Notes: generated from the letters alone by a model not told the origin. A stretch of 64,000 bases of DNA from Microbotryum silenes-acaulis (GCA_003665825.1 QPFY01000005.1:1364001-1428000), one strand, 5' to 3'. Shown: positions 27,241 to 38,936, numbered from the stretch's first letter. A program made the numbers and translations.

Positions 27241-27403
27241 TGGACTGAAAATGCACTCGGCTTTATTCGACCTCGACTCCGCCGCTCGCCCGCGAAACCT
27301 CTTACACTTCGTCACATGGGGAGCTACTTGCGGCTTTCCACCTACCACGATAGCCAATGTATTGCATCCCCCCTCGTCGGGGTAGCGTATTTTCGAGAAG
27401 GCT

Positions 27404-28096
27404 TTGCTGCGCAGGTCTACGCGTCCAGGGGGTACTTCGGTTCCTCGCTCGGCAACCACCATCAAATGGATCGAAGGCGATATAACCAAGAAGATACACG
27501 ACCTTCAAGAAAGCTGGCAGCCGAAGTCGCTCCCGAAGAAGACGGGGGAAGATTTCCGACTACTACTCGATGTTGGCCACTCTGCAGCGTAATATACATA
27601 TCTCCGCGCGGGGTCGACGTATGCCGCACAAACGCAGCGTCAACTGCGTGCACATGTTCTGCCAACTGCTTCGCTAATCTCGGATCGCCTGAAGATCTCC
27701 CTTGAGTGTGTGTTATGTGGGGCCAATGATCAAACGGAGAAGCATGTGTTCGGAGAGTGCCAGTCGGGACATATCCTTCGCGACAAAATCAATCAGGAGT
27801 TGTATCGAACCACATGGCCGGGAGCGAACTTGAGGCGCCGCAACGAGAGTGGACAGACCTACAAAAATGAGCTGTTGGGTTTGCCGCTAAACTGGTGACT
27901 GCACATGTGTGGCTGTATGCGATGGCGATGTTACTCAAACCGGATATCTACTGGAGTCTGGACGAGCGATCCCGGACACGGCTCGACCGAGCATGGCACC
28001 ACTGCATGAGCTAATCAAAGGGGCGGATCGAATATGGGGTCCACTGCAAGAATGCGAAAGCGGCGGACATTACAAAGGACTGAGGGCCCGGCTGTA
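27404..28096 (+). pseudogene. Non-LTR retrotransposon ORF2 C-terminus (zf-RVT), broken
   Basis: Disjointed frames lead to SLECVLCGANDQTEKHVFGEC (about 27.71 kb), the CxxC...HxxxxC pattern of the zf-RVT domain found at the C-terminus of LINE reverse-transcriptase proteins. Frames continue through KGLRARLYN at 28096, where copia element 2 is inserted. Removing the element joins this frame to 33167, where it stops after a few codons. Multiple stops and frame changes upstream show it is not functional. Confidence 0.55.
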
Positions 28097-28101
28097 CAAC
28101 T

Positions 28102-28348
28102 TATCGCAGAAAAGATGCGAGCGCGGAAGTAAAGCCTTCCGATAGGTGAGGGTGCACGACGCCGAGAAGTCAGGACCACAATGTAGAGCAAGTGATGAGA
28201 AAGCTATCAAGAGTAAACAGCCGCGCGGGAAGAAAGCCCCGCGCGCTCCCTAACTTAAACAGATCAAACTCCAATACCAAAGTGACTAATGACTAAACGC
28301 ACGCGCATCCGCGCAGATACCACAGGCACAGACACATATCAAATGACA
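28102..28348 (-). repeat. 3' LTR of copia element 2
   Basis: 247 bp, identical to 32915-33161. In element orientation it follows a short purine-rich tract (TGTGGGAG, 28349-28356). Confidence 0.93.
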
Positions 28349-31300
28349 CTCCCACATGCCAAGGTAGCCAGCGAGACCATCCCGAGTCTCTCGCGATGCG
28401 TAGCGAACTTGAGCTTGGATAGGGGTTTTGTCAAAATGTCGGCCGTGTTCAGATCGGTCGGACAGTAGCGGAGATCGATATCGCCAACCTCGATTCGTTC
28501 GCGTAGATAGAAATGATGCACATTCCAATGGCGAGTACGACCTCGAGCTCCGGGATTCTTCGCCAAATCGATGCAAGGTTGGTTGTCCTCGTGCAGAACA
28601 GTAGATCGACCTTGATTGATGCGAAGTTCGGACGCCAGGTTGCGAAGACCGATAGCCTCCTTTGCTGCGGTTGAAGCAGCCAGAGTCTCAGACTCTGCTG
28701 TAGAAGAAGCGACCATCGTTTGTTGCTTCGACTTCCAGGAAATGGCAGCGCCAGCCATAATAACGACATACGCTCCCACAGATCTGCCGTTGTCATGATC
28801 GCAACCAAACGACGCGTCACTGTACACCTCGAACTTGGTAGAACCGCCTACGCAGTAGAGTAGCCCATAGTCGACGGTGTCAGAAAGATAGCGAAAGATT
28901 CGCTTGACGCAGATCCAGTCTCCTTCGGTTGGAGCAGCCACGCACTTCGCCACCGCACGAACAGAAGTCGCGATATCGGGACGAACATGTTGCGCAGCAT
29001 ATTGTAGTGCTCCCACAGCCGATTGGTAGACGAGAATGTCGGAGAACGGAGCAGTAGAAGACGAAACGACGCGATCCTCCATGGGAGTCGCGACCGGCTT
29101 CTTCGACTTGCTTTCGAAGGTGTAGTGTTCGAGTAAGCCTCGAATGTACTTTGATTGGTGGACGAAGATGAAATCCTTGGTACGAAGAAACTCGAGACCG
29201 AGGAACGTCTTGACCGGGCCAAGTCGCTTGAGCTTGTAGACCGCATCGAAAGCCGAAATCTCGGAGTCCAGAAAAGCCTGGTTGTTCGATGCAGCAAGCC
29301 CATCATCAACGTACAATGTGATGATCGCGAACGACTTGCCATGATACTTGAAGTAGAGACAAGCATCGACATTGGAGCGCGTATAGCCGCAATCCGTCAT
29401 CAGCTTGTGGAGAGCCGCGTTCCATTGCCGAGGAGCCTGCTTGGTGCCATACATGGATTTGAGGAGCTTGAGAGCGTGACCGGGCTGAGAACCACCAGTC
29501 CATCCTTCAGGAATCTTCATGTAGACATCCTCCTCCATGATCCCGTTGAGAAACGCAGAATCATAGTCGAACTGTTCGAGGACGAGTCCGAGAGCGGCAG
29601 AAACGGCAATGAGAAACAAAATCGTCGTGATCGACGAGACAGGAGCAAACGTCTCGTTGTAGTCGATCCCAAGTCGTTGAGCGAAGCCTTGGATAACGAG
29701 CCGAGCCTTGTAGCTGATGATGTTGCCTTCAGCGTCTTCCTTCCGAGTGAACACCCAACGATAGCCCAGGGCGCGTGCCCCGGTGGGTAACCTCGTAAGC
29801 TTGAAGACCTTGTGCAATTTGAATGAGCCCAACTCCTTGTCAGAAGCGGCCATCCAGTGTTTGGCCTCAGGAGAGACCATCGCTTCCACAAACGTTTTGG
29901 GAAGCGGGGGGTGACGAGACGAAACTATAGCAATGAGCTCTGGTGGACGACGGTAGACCGAGCGAGTAGACACGACACGAAGGGCGCCTGCACGATGCTG
30001 AGCACGCAGGCGAGTCGGTAAAATGTTACCGGCATCGACGTTCTCGAGCGCACCAGGGTTTCGGCCGACACGGTAAGGTCGATACTCGTAACCATCCTCA
30101 GGAGGTAATGGTTGATCGTGTTCCGCAGGGCTGTCGTCATCGTCACTGTCGATAGCCTCAACAGCTTCCTCGCATCGATGATCGATCGGGTCTTCTTCAA
30201 CTTCAGCGTCTTCGGCCAACGGGCCGACAGCCGGTAAAGGAGGAGGAGCAACGTCGTCATCGTCCATATGTTGGAAACGAGGAAGAGGAGCGGGAGCTGG
30301 CCGAAAAGCCGGACCAAGCTCGGGTACGAGCGCAGGCCGTAAAGCCGGAACCGCCTCGGGAAAGAGCGCAGGCTGAAAAGCCAAACCTGCCTCAGGAAGG
30401 GGAGCAGGCCGTAAAGCCGGAGTCTGCTCCGGAGCAGGCCGTAAAGCCGGAATCTGCTCCAAGCCAGGAAACGGCAGTTGGTGTACTAACTCGTATTCCT
30501 GTAGAGGTTCAACTTCGTAGATGCGAGGCTCGACAGCCGAGTCCGCGATCGAAGGAGCCTTGTCGGAGAAGGTGACATCGGAAGAGACGACGATCTTGAA
30601 AGACCGACCGTGTTCGACGCGAACCTTGTAGTTGTACTCCCCCGAATAGCCGAGGAAAGTACCCTTGACAGTATGGTCATCGAGCTTCTTACGAATCGCC
30701 TTGGGGACGAGAACATAGGCAGTAGATCCGAACGCGCGAAGATGCGAAACGTCGGGTTGCTTGCCGAAGAAGACCTCGAACGCAGTCTTGCCCTTGAGAT
30801 GCGGGTGAGGACCGCGGTTGGAAACGAAAACAGCCGCTTCCAATGCGTAGAACCAATACTTCTTGGGAAGTCCGGAGTCCTTGAGCATGGCACGGACGAG
30901 CGCGAAGAGAGAGCCGTTCGCGCGCTCCGCTTGACCATTCTGCTGCGGCGTGTAGCGTGCAGCCAGTTCATGGGTGATGCCAAGTGCCTTGAATTCGTCG
31001 CCAAAGAGTTGGTTGACGAACTCGCCTCCATTGTCAGAACGAACAAACTTGATCTTCTGACCGGACTGCCTCTCGACCTGCGCTTGAAAGCCGCGCCAGA
31101 CCTCGAGGACTTCGGATGCCGACTTCGAACCAAGTGGAAAAGCCCACTTCTAGGTTGAAAGTTGGTCGACGATAACCATGTAGATGGATCGTCCATTGGT
31201 ATCGTCATCGTTGACGAATCCCAGATCGATCGAAACCCGTTGAAGAACATGTTCGGGTTTTCGACTGACATGATTGTGAGAGCCCGCGCGCGCCTTTGCG

Positions 31301-32910
31301 ATGATGCACGGCTCACAGTCTTCAATCTTCTTGTCGAGTAAACGAATTCCAACGACAGCCTTGGATTTGACGAGTTGAAGAATTGAAGACGGTGCCATGT
31401 GTCCGAAGCTCCGATGCCATTCAATGAGCGAAGCTCCAACGGAAGCACGGGTAGCTGCGACGAGCACAGGCGAGGGTGGAGAAACAATCTCAAAATCGAA
31501 GACGTAACTTGGTTGTTTGGCCTTCGTCTTGACAGTTTCGGCGACGAGAGAGCCGTCAAGCCAAACCTGTTGAGTATCTCCCCCATGGCCATAAACCAAT
31601 ATCGCGCCTCCAGCGCGGAGCGACGACATTGAGATTAGACCATACTTCGATCCAGGGAGGTAGTACATCTCCTTGAATTTGAGAAGGTGACCTTGCGAAG
31701 TCTTAACAGACATTCGCCCGTATCCAGTGGCTTGACCAAGCGAGTTGTCGGCCATCTGGACTTGAATCGGGGATTCTTTGAAATCCGAGAGCAGCGAGCG
31801 ATCGCCAACAAAGTGGTGACCAGCTCCGGTATCCGCGATCCAAACGAAGTCGGTATCGGGAGCTCTCGAGGAAGAACCAGCAAGGTAAAGGGAATGGGAG
31901 TTCATTGCAACCAACGCGGGGGCTGCAGATGACTTTGAACGGTTTTCCGGGCACACTGCATCGCTAGACCAGTGTCCCTTCGCTCCACACGCATGACAGG
32001 TAGAATCGGGAGGACGGCGATTTCCTTGACCGTCGCGATTGCCTTTCTTGTGACCTCTTTTGCGACGCGGGCCCTTTTGCGATTCGCCTTGCGCAACGAG
32101 CGCAGGAACAGGCGACTGAGCAATGGCGCGTCCGGAAGTCGTGGCAGATAGTCCATTGATTCGACTTGCCAGCGAGACTTTGAACTGGTAAGACCGTGCC
32201 TCGGAAACAATCTCCGAAGGTAGAGCCAGAGGTCGACGCAGTGAGCTTGTGAACGAGTCGTGTTGGGAGTCAAAGACGGAATCGAGCATCAGCGTCGACT
32301 GCTGAGCTGGTGGCATCCCAGAGCCACACGCCTCAAGATCTTGCAAAATTCCTTGAATGGTGATCAAGTGGTGCAGTAACTGCCCACGATCGCCAGACGA
32401 GAACTTGCGCGCATAGAGCTCAGTCGTCAAGGCGGAAATCTGAGCGCTCATCGTTCCGAGGTAGAACGTGTTCAGCGAGTCGAGTATGTCGTAAGACGTG
32501 TAACAACCCCTGACCAAGCGAAGATTGGCCTCATCGAGAAACTGAATGATTTCAGCTTGAGTTCGAACCTCCTTCTTTAGCTCCTTGGCGATCTTCGCGT
32601 CCATAGCTGTGAAGTCGAGCTGCTCGAGGGGCGAGTGGAAGCCACGCGATCGATCGTCGATTGCGGCTTGGAGAACAGCCTCCGCAGCCGGGCTCATCCG
32701 CCTCGAGGCGCAAAGATGCAAATCCTTGGACCCAAGACGACCAATCAGACGTCGACGCCAATCCATATAGTTGGATGCCCGAAGAATTGGGACATGTAAT
32801 CCACGTTCACTCGTTTCAGGGGAGTGTGTTTCGGTGTCCATTCCGATGTTGGTGGTGCGATGTGAATCGCTTTGCTGACCCGGGCCTCCTACGCTACCCG
32901 TTGGACTCAT
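28339..32910 (-). pseudogene. Copia polyprotein with a single in-frame TAG in integrase
   Basis: ATG 32910 lies 5 bp inside the 5' LTR border. The frame is 1,524 codons long apart from one TAG at 31152-31150 (codon 587); both halves share the same frame. Features before the stop: zinc knuckle CHACGAKGHWSSDAVC (spacing CX2CX4HX6C, two longer than canonical), protease IADTGAG (D360), integrase HHCC (WHRSFGH...CEPC) and first catalytic Asp (D562, SIDLGFV). After it: RSDNGGEF and the Glu of QAERANGS, RT with YVDDGL, and RNase H (YSDASFG). The TAG is in the normally conserved VDxxSR-W segment, so full-length Pol is lost unless the stop is read through. The linker between integrase and RT contains tandem PALRPAP-type repeats. 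Confidence 0.9.
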
Positions 32911-32914
32911 AACC

Positions 32915-33161
32915 TATCGCAGAAAAGATGCGAGCGCGGAAGTAAAGCCTTCCGATAGGTGAGGGTGCACGACGCCGAGAAGTCAGGACCACAATGTAGA
33001 GCAAGTGATGAGAAAGCTATCAAGAGTAAACAGCCGCGCGGGAAGAAAGCCCCGCGCGCTCCCTAACTTAAACAGATCAAACTCCAATACCAAAGTGACT
33101 AATGACTAAACGCACGCGCATCCGCGCAGATACCACAGGCACAGACACATATCAAATGACA
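32915..33161 (-). repeat. 5' LTR of copia element 2
   Basis: 247 bp, identical to 28102-28348. The base after it on the minus strand begins GGTTATGAGT, which overlaps the polyprotein start codon. Confidence 0.93.
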
Positions 33162-33166
33162 CAACT

Positions 33167-34601
33167 CCTTCCTCACCTGACGCTAAACACCGACCTACGC
33201 AAGGCCGCATGGTGCAGACCCGTTCGAACACTTCGAAGAAGAAAACAAACCCGAACGACCAGACCCCGATCCAGAAGCCGAACCCGAACTCGAACCCGAA
33301 CTGGCAGGCCCCGACCCGGCCTCACAAGCCGCACCCGGCGGCGCCCTCGAACCCCGAACAGAACATGAACAGAACACAGGAATGGCAAGCTCAGACTCAG
33401 AATGCGACGATCGCGATCGACCACCCTACCTGGACCCAGCACCACCAAGGGTCAAGCTTGACTTGGTATCGCTGAAGACGGGTTCCAAGTCGAGGGACGT
33501 GGCACGTTGGCTGCAGTGGCGGCCGCACATGTGCGGACACTTGAAAGTTATAGGTCAATACATGACGAAATTGTATCATTTCGATGTCGTAGGACAAATA
33601 TATGAGTATTTATAGGTTAAAGCTACAACAAGAACATGATACCATGTATGCTGCAAGACTTATGATGATTCGAAATTCTCTTGAAGCCTTGCGGACAAGT
33701 GACCGACCGCACTTTGCTGGGCCAAGTGCGGGCCCATCCGGCCACACTCCGAGTCCGCCTGAGAATCTCGAGCAGTTGCAGAGATGAGACATACTTATTA
33801 CACTGTTGAAATTATGCTGTACAGCGATTTTGCTGTAAAAAATTGTTCAGGAGAAGGAATCATGAACATGTCTTTAAGTTGTATCATCATCAATGGCAGG
33901 AGCGCCCTGGCTGCTGCGCCCACTACTCTACAAAAATGGCCCAGAAGATCACACCGCTGCAAGTCTTCGCAAAGACCTTAGTGATCTTTAGCTTTGCTGT
34001 ATCAAATTTGTCCTAACTCAAATTTGTCCTGACTCACCGATTTGAAGCCCCTGGAACTAGACGAAAGCAGTCAAGTTGCATCTTCCAGACTCCTTTTCCC
34101 TCATCAAAAGACCCGTCCACTGGAGGCATTGTCGAAACTTTGGAGGGAAGGCCGGTGAGAGCCTCGGAGTCGTAGAATAGGCCCCACACCTCGTGCTATT
34201 GTTGGTCCAGCAGCGCATTGAACCAGGCGAAAGCGAACGAGCTTGAGCTGATGCATCGGTTGGATGTGGTGCAGTGCGTGTACGGCATGATAAGAGGAAG
34301 GACGATGAAGGGAAAGAATGAGAGGGGAAGAAGGCAGTGCGAAATGAAGATTCGAGAAGTGGAAAGTGGAGATACGGTCTTTGTTCGGCGCGCTCCTTAA
34401 GAGAAGCCTTTACTACTAAAGCGGGTTGGGCATTGGTTCGGCCGAGAGACCGATGCCCTTGACTTTGTGGTACGCGTTCTGGTAGAGGGGATCATCTGGG
34501 TCGTCATGAACCCGGATCGTGGTATCATGGGCACGTGTGCCGTTACAGGAGCACTCTCGAGCACATCCTTCCGGAGTGTCCGGCAACTTGTCGTCCACAT
34601 C
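33167..34601. other. Unassigned region after copia element 2
   Basis: Two overlapping plus-strand frames begin here: one at 33209 (MVQTRSNTSKKK, Asn/Pro/Gln-rich) and one at 33382-33615 (MASSDSECDD... ending VVGQIYEYL). Neither shows a known domain. They may be remnants of the 5' part of the older retroelement or a small unknown gene. From 33620 to 34601 I see no supported coding region. Confidence 0.35.
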
Positions 34602-34737
34602 ACCTCTGGCTATATATATAAGCTCGCTAAAAAGTGGCGCGCGCAGCGCGCCTCCGACCCTCGCTCCCGAGCGGCGTAGCCATACAGGTTGCCTGTCTGC
34701 AACCCGGGTTGCTAGATGGCCCGAGGACTAGCGCAAC
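34602..34737 (+). repeat. Inverted repeat, left copy (136 bp)
   Basis: Begins ACCTCTGGCTATATATATAA and ends GGACTAGCGCAAC. The reverse complement is at 36992-37061. This copy carries an additional ~66 bp (GC-rich, with GCGCGCGCAGCGCGC) in the middle. It includes a good TATA-like run. It may be a fragment of an LTR or small transposon. Confidence 0.75.
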
Positions 34738-35539
34738 ACGTGACGGAGGCTGGTTTGGCCTTCAACAAGTTCATCTCATGTACGTGCGAGCTCGTATCGG
34801 GGTAATCCAATCTTATAAATGCTGCCATTGTGTATAAAGCGTATTCGGAACACTCATCGTCAATTTCTTCTTTAGATTAGTAGCGAGAAGAAGCTAGATT
34901 AGAACATCATTACATCATTAGCGGAGGGGATAAGGTAGCATTGATGGACGTGATTAGGTCACGTGCCGTCTCACCACGCTGGTAGAACGGAGCGAGCGGT
35001 AGCGAGCCTGAGCGCGAGCGAGCGACAGCGTTGCCGCTTGACGCGCCGCTATCGATCACAGTCCTGGTCTTACTACTTTCTGTTCCCTTCAGACACATCC
35101 TGGGCTTTGAGCGGGTGCGTGGAAGTTTGTTGTAGTGCAGTCAGCAAGGGCGTCGGCGACGGACCGCGCCTGAGCCGTGGAACCCCGGGGGTACACAGCT
35201 GGAGAGGGCACCGGTCGTGTGTACCTCCGGGGGGTACACACCGCCACGCCGGTTGTACAGTGCTTGTTAAGAGTGTCCTAGAATTGATGAAGCACGTCGT
35301 CGCATACCGCCTTCTCATTCCCGGAGGCGCGGGACTCTGTTGTAGTGTATCTACGCCCTGCCCTAAGGTTTAAAATTGAACAAGAATTTCCGCCTTCGGA
35401 GTGTGTTGTACCCTCGGGGTGAATCATGGTTGCAGTGCAGGATCCCCATTGACACAACATACAAGCTAGACAGCTACACGCGCTCACGGAAGACTCGAGA
35501 CGGTCATCGCCTAACCGGTGAATTGACACTCATGGTGCC
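34738..35539. other. No gene recognised
   Basis: This is the 3' region of the minus-strand unknown gene. Local direct repeats of GGGGGTACACA occur near 35190-35240. No RNA gene or domain-bearing frame was found. Confidence 0.4.
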
Positions 35540-36812
35540 TCATGTCCCAGTATCCAGGCCGCGCTCCAGCTCGCTCAGGCTGGTCAGCTCGGAGAGGGTG
35601 GAGAGGTTGCTTTCGGCCTCCGAGCCGGCTGCCGATCCGTGGTCGGAATGTTGGCCGGTCGCCGAACTGTGTTCCGATTTCGCGTCCTCCTCTCGTGCCC
35701 CCGAGGTCGACGCGGCGCCCTCTCCGCCGGACCCCTTCTTGCGCATCCAACGATACGCGTCCCTCTGTTTGCTCGACAGCGCCAGCCACCTGTGGGCACA
35801 CTCAACAATCCAGGAGTCCCAGATCTTCTTCCTTTCGGGCTCGAGGTCCGCATCGGTGGGCGGCTTGGGAGGTTCGGGAACGTGGACGAGCACCGTCGTT
35901 GCAAATGGTCTGAGCGCTGCTTGCCAGGTGCGATGTTCGTTTTCTAACTGATCCCAGTACTCGTCCGGGACACGTTTCCCGAGGAAAGGGCGGTACGCCT
36001 TTTGGATCCATCTTAAAAGGCGGTCACTCCCCTCCTGGTCCTCGTCGGTCCTTATTTCGTCCTCAGGGAGGGGGCGTTGGCACTCTTGGTACAGGGGTGA
36101 AAGGATTTCACTGAATAGGCGCGATTCCTCATGTTCGGCGGCAGTGTCGACGGGGACGGTGAAGATGCGCGCGAGGATGTCGTCGAAGTCTTGGATGCGG
36201 GTCCTATACTCCTTCAAAACTCTCGCGCTCCCTCCACCTCTCTTTCGCTTCTGCCCCAGCGCAAAACGCGATATACTGGCGCAGAAGCGCTGGCCGTTCC
36301 AAGCTCCTAAGACGAGCGTTGTTGAACACGAACTGCTTGTACGTTTCTTGCTTCGACTGACCACGTGTGGCTGGTTCGAAACTTTCGACTTGGCGCAGAT
36401 CAGCCAGTGATAATCGCTCGGCGGTTGCACTATAGTCAGGCGCGATTGGCATATGGGATGTTCGATCCGGAAAGTATGGGGCCGGACTAAAGTCGCGTTC
36501 ATAGCCACCACCGTACTCGCTGTGACGTTCATCATCTCAATCGATCCCACTCGGGTTGGCGGCTTCGTCGAAGTCGGCCTGAATCGGAGGGGCCATTGGA
36601 GGCCGAGGAGACGGCGAGCTAGCTTCGTCACGATCATGTTCATCGAAGGTTCTTTGCTGAATTTGGCGCGCAGTGTACGTAACCATGTGCCGGGTTCCGG
36701 GGATGTTGGTGCGGAGCCGAGCGTCCGACCGAAGGCCTCGGGGCTTATAGTCAGGATGTCCCTCGAAGTAGTCAGGTCGGAACTTAAAGCGATTCCATCT
36801 ATGCCTGCCCAT
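35540..36812 (-). pseudogene. Unknown protein gene, apparently frameshifted
   Basis: Not recognised. A frame from ATG 36812 (MGRHRWNRFKFRPDYFEG) runs to about 36537. A second (ATG 36452, MPIAPDYSATAERLSLADL) reaches ERESFEG near 36205. A third continues directly as LKEYRTRIQDFDDILARIF to a stop at 35540. The second and third parts read as one protein but overlap in different frames with no room for an intron, so a frameshift near 36215 is likely. The C-terminal ~330 residues are charged and partly helical, with a Ser/Glu-rich tail (HSSATGQHSDHG). The gene lies between inverted repeats (34602-34737 and 36992-37061), so it could be transposon-borne. No transposase motif was found. Confidence 0.45.
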
Positions 36813-36991
36813 TGTGTGATACGAATGTCGTAAATTGATTCGAGAATGTGTTACTGTGTGTTACAATAGTTGGTGCTCGTGTTAGAACTGAGGCGGGTCT
36901 GATTTGGCGCTGAGCGGGGGGAGGCTAGAAGAGACAGCTCTGCGGGCGACTGCACAAGTACTCCCTAATAATAGGTCAATCTCATTAGCAA

Positions 36992-37061
36992 GTTGCGCTA
37001 GTCCTCGGGCCATCTAGCAAGCGCGCCACTTTTTAGCGAGCTTATATATATAGCCAGAGGT
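36992..37061 (-). repeat. Inverted repeat, right copy (70 bp)
   Basis: Reverse complement of 34602-34737 without its central ~66 bp; the two halves join at GGCGCGC|TTGCTAG. It lies 280 bp downstream of the BUD23 stop codon. Confidence 0.75.
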
Positions 37062-37339
37062 GGTCCACATCTCATGTTCTCCGCTTGGACCGCAACGTCT
37101 TCCGTGCAGACTTCTATCGGGCATTTCCGTTCGGAAACGTGATGGTCCCGTTTCATCCGTTTTCGCATGCCGATCGAAGATGATGACCAGAGGAAGCAAA
37201 CGAAATTGCAATGCGAACAAGGTGAAGAAACTACAGCAATACAGAAAACGCCCGAAGAAGCTCGCAGGTGACGTCGCCTCTCGCAAACTCGCGAACCCTC
37301 TCCAAACAGGACACCCGAAATCCTATCCAACGAAAATAA

Positions 37340-38709
37340 TCAAAACCGAACCTTCCTCTTCCTAGCCGTATACTTTGAATCCCTCGGTACATCCGCCTTG
37401 CCTCGTTTGCGGTACAACTCCTTCTTCCGCAAGATCCAATCCAAATCCTTCACCACACCTCCCTTCTTCCCCTTCCCGCGGGATTTGATCTTGAGGCGTT
37501 GACGTTGTTGTTCGAAACCTACGCGGGAGGGGGTTTCGTCTGTTAGGGGTTCGGGCATCGCCGGTTCCGGTCCGGAGAGGGGTTGGCCCGCGAAGAGGAT
37601 GAGGTAGAATTTCTTCCTGTAAGGAGGCGCAAGGGTGGACGGGGTCAGTCTCAGGCATCCGTATTGACTTAGGTTGTGAGTCTTGAGGGGCTGTACAAAC
37701 TTTTTGGACGAGTTGGGCTGTATTTGATAAAGAGATGGGGATGTGATCGAGGATCAGCGACGTAGTCTTTTCGTTTATTGTCCTACAAAGCACTTTGCTC
37801 GCACTCACGTAATCCACACAAAGTCCTCCTCCGAACCCAGCCTTTGTCGCATACCCCATAATAAAGCTCGCCTGCTCGTCCGACTCGGGGTAGAATTGAA
37901 ATACGGCTCGAGCACCTTTCTTGAGACACCCGAAAAGGTCAGTGAAGAAGCGAAGGAGACGTTGGGAAGGGGAATGGGATGTCGCGTCGGCGTTGCAGAG
38001 CCATTGCAGCACGGAGACGCTGGGGAAGGGAAGGAGGGAGTTAGGTGGGGTTCGTAGGGGAGGTGTTGGGGTGGGTGGGCAGGACATACGAGATCGCGCC
38101 GTCGAAGGAAGCGGGTCGGAAGGGAATTCCTTGACCGATGTCCGCGAGGAAGAGGTCCCCTTCGACTTCTCGTTCTAAAGCGACCTCTGGGAGAGGTGAA
38201 AGGATGAAATGGATGAGTCGAATGTTTATCGAGTCCAATCGCCCGAGGTTGTGTATGACCTCGCCGAGGATCCTCGCCTCCTCGCCGACTTCTCCCACAA
38301 GTCCAGTCCACTTTCTTCAAGATCACACCCCGGGTTCGCACTTACCCAACATACCCCCACTGACATCCATCCCAACCCAATGATGTCCCTCCTCCGTCAA
38401 GATCTCGCCCGACAACCCCGATCCAGCTCCAATATCGAGCAAGTAAGCCTGCTTAGGAACGCTAGAAGGTTCGCCTTCTTCGTCAAAGTGTTCTTCGGTT
38501 GGACTATGAACGTAAGAAGAACGGGTAAGTTCTATCTTTCTTCGATGTTTGTGTTTGTGGAATGCGCGGTCTTACAGATCCAACAGTTCCAAACAACGAT
38601 AGGTCATCTCGGCCTGGATCGATTGCACGCGCGAGTTGGACGTGTACTTTTGCGCCTCCAAAGGGTTGTAGAACACCTCTGGGGGGGCGATGTGTTCGGG
38701 TCGCGACAT
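37340..38709 (-). CDS. BUD23: 18S rRNA (guanine-N7)-methyltransferase BUD23
   Basis: Six exons join in phase into 297 residues: 38709-38576, 38503-38346, 38186-38090, 38019-37809, 37717-37701 and 37616-37340. The start [15 protein letters not shown] and the SAM-binding motif [13 protein letters not shown] (about residues 65-77) are hallmarks of BUD23/WBSCR22, which methylates a guanine of 18S rRNA in the small-subunit precursor with Trm112 as partner. Other conserved blocks are [22 protein letters not shown] and the lysine-rich C-terminus typical of a nucleolar protein. Exon 5 is a 17-nt micro-exon encoding part of DYPNSSKKKKFYL. The gene diverges from RPA43, with 227 bp between start codons. 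Confidence 0.93.
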
Positions 38710-38936
38710 GGTGAAGGGGAGTTGATGCGGTTCAAGTTGGTGTAGGAAGGGAAGAGAAACTAGGTCTACAAGGAGGTCACGTTACGAGCGCTTGTCGCTG
38801 TCTATCTCGCGCGCGCGCCGCGTGACGATGACCTTAGCCTAGCTTGTTAGCTTGCGAAGTGCGGAGCTGTTGGCCTTTCGCACGCCGATCACCACATACA
38901 TCGAGAGAGAGGCTACAGCCACCACCACCCTTCAAA
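38710..38936. promoter_or_regulatory. Shared divergent promoter of BUD23 and RPA43
   Basis: 227 bp separate the two start codons. The interval contains a GCGCGC-rich run (about 38808-38820) and CGATGA at 38826-38831, the core of the PAC element found upstream of ribosome-biogenesis genes in other fungi. No RRPE (AAAWTTTT) match was seen. The regulatory reading is an inference from position and gene function. Confidence 0.4.

Larger units (their letters stand above)
28102..33161 (-). mobile_element. Ty1/copia LTR retrotransposon 2, with one internal stop
   Basis: 247-bp LTRs (28102-28348 and 32915-33161) are identical as read, and the element is bounded by a perfect 5-bp target duplication CAACT (28097-28101 and 33162-33166). 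The minus-strand LTR begins TGTCATTTG. The interior encodes a copia polyprotein interrupted by one TAG. The insertion split an older non-LTR remnant. Identical LTRs and a perfect duplication show a very recent insertion. Confidence 0.95.
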
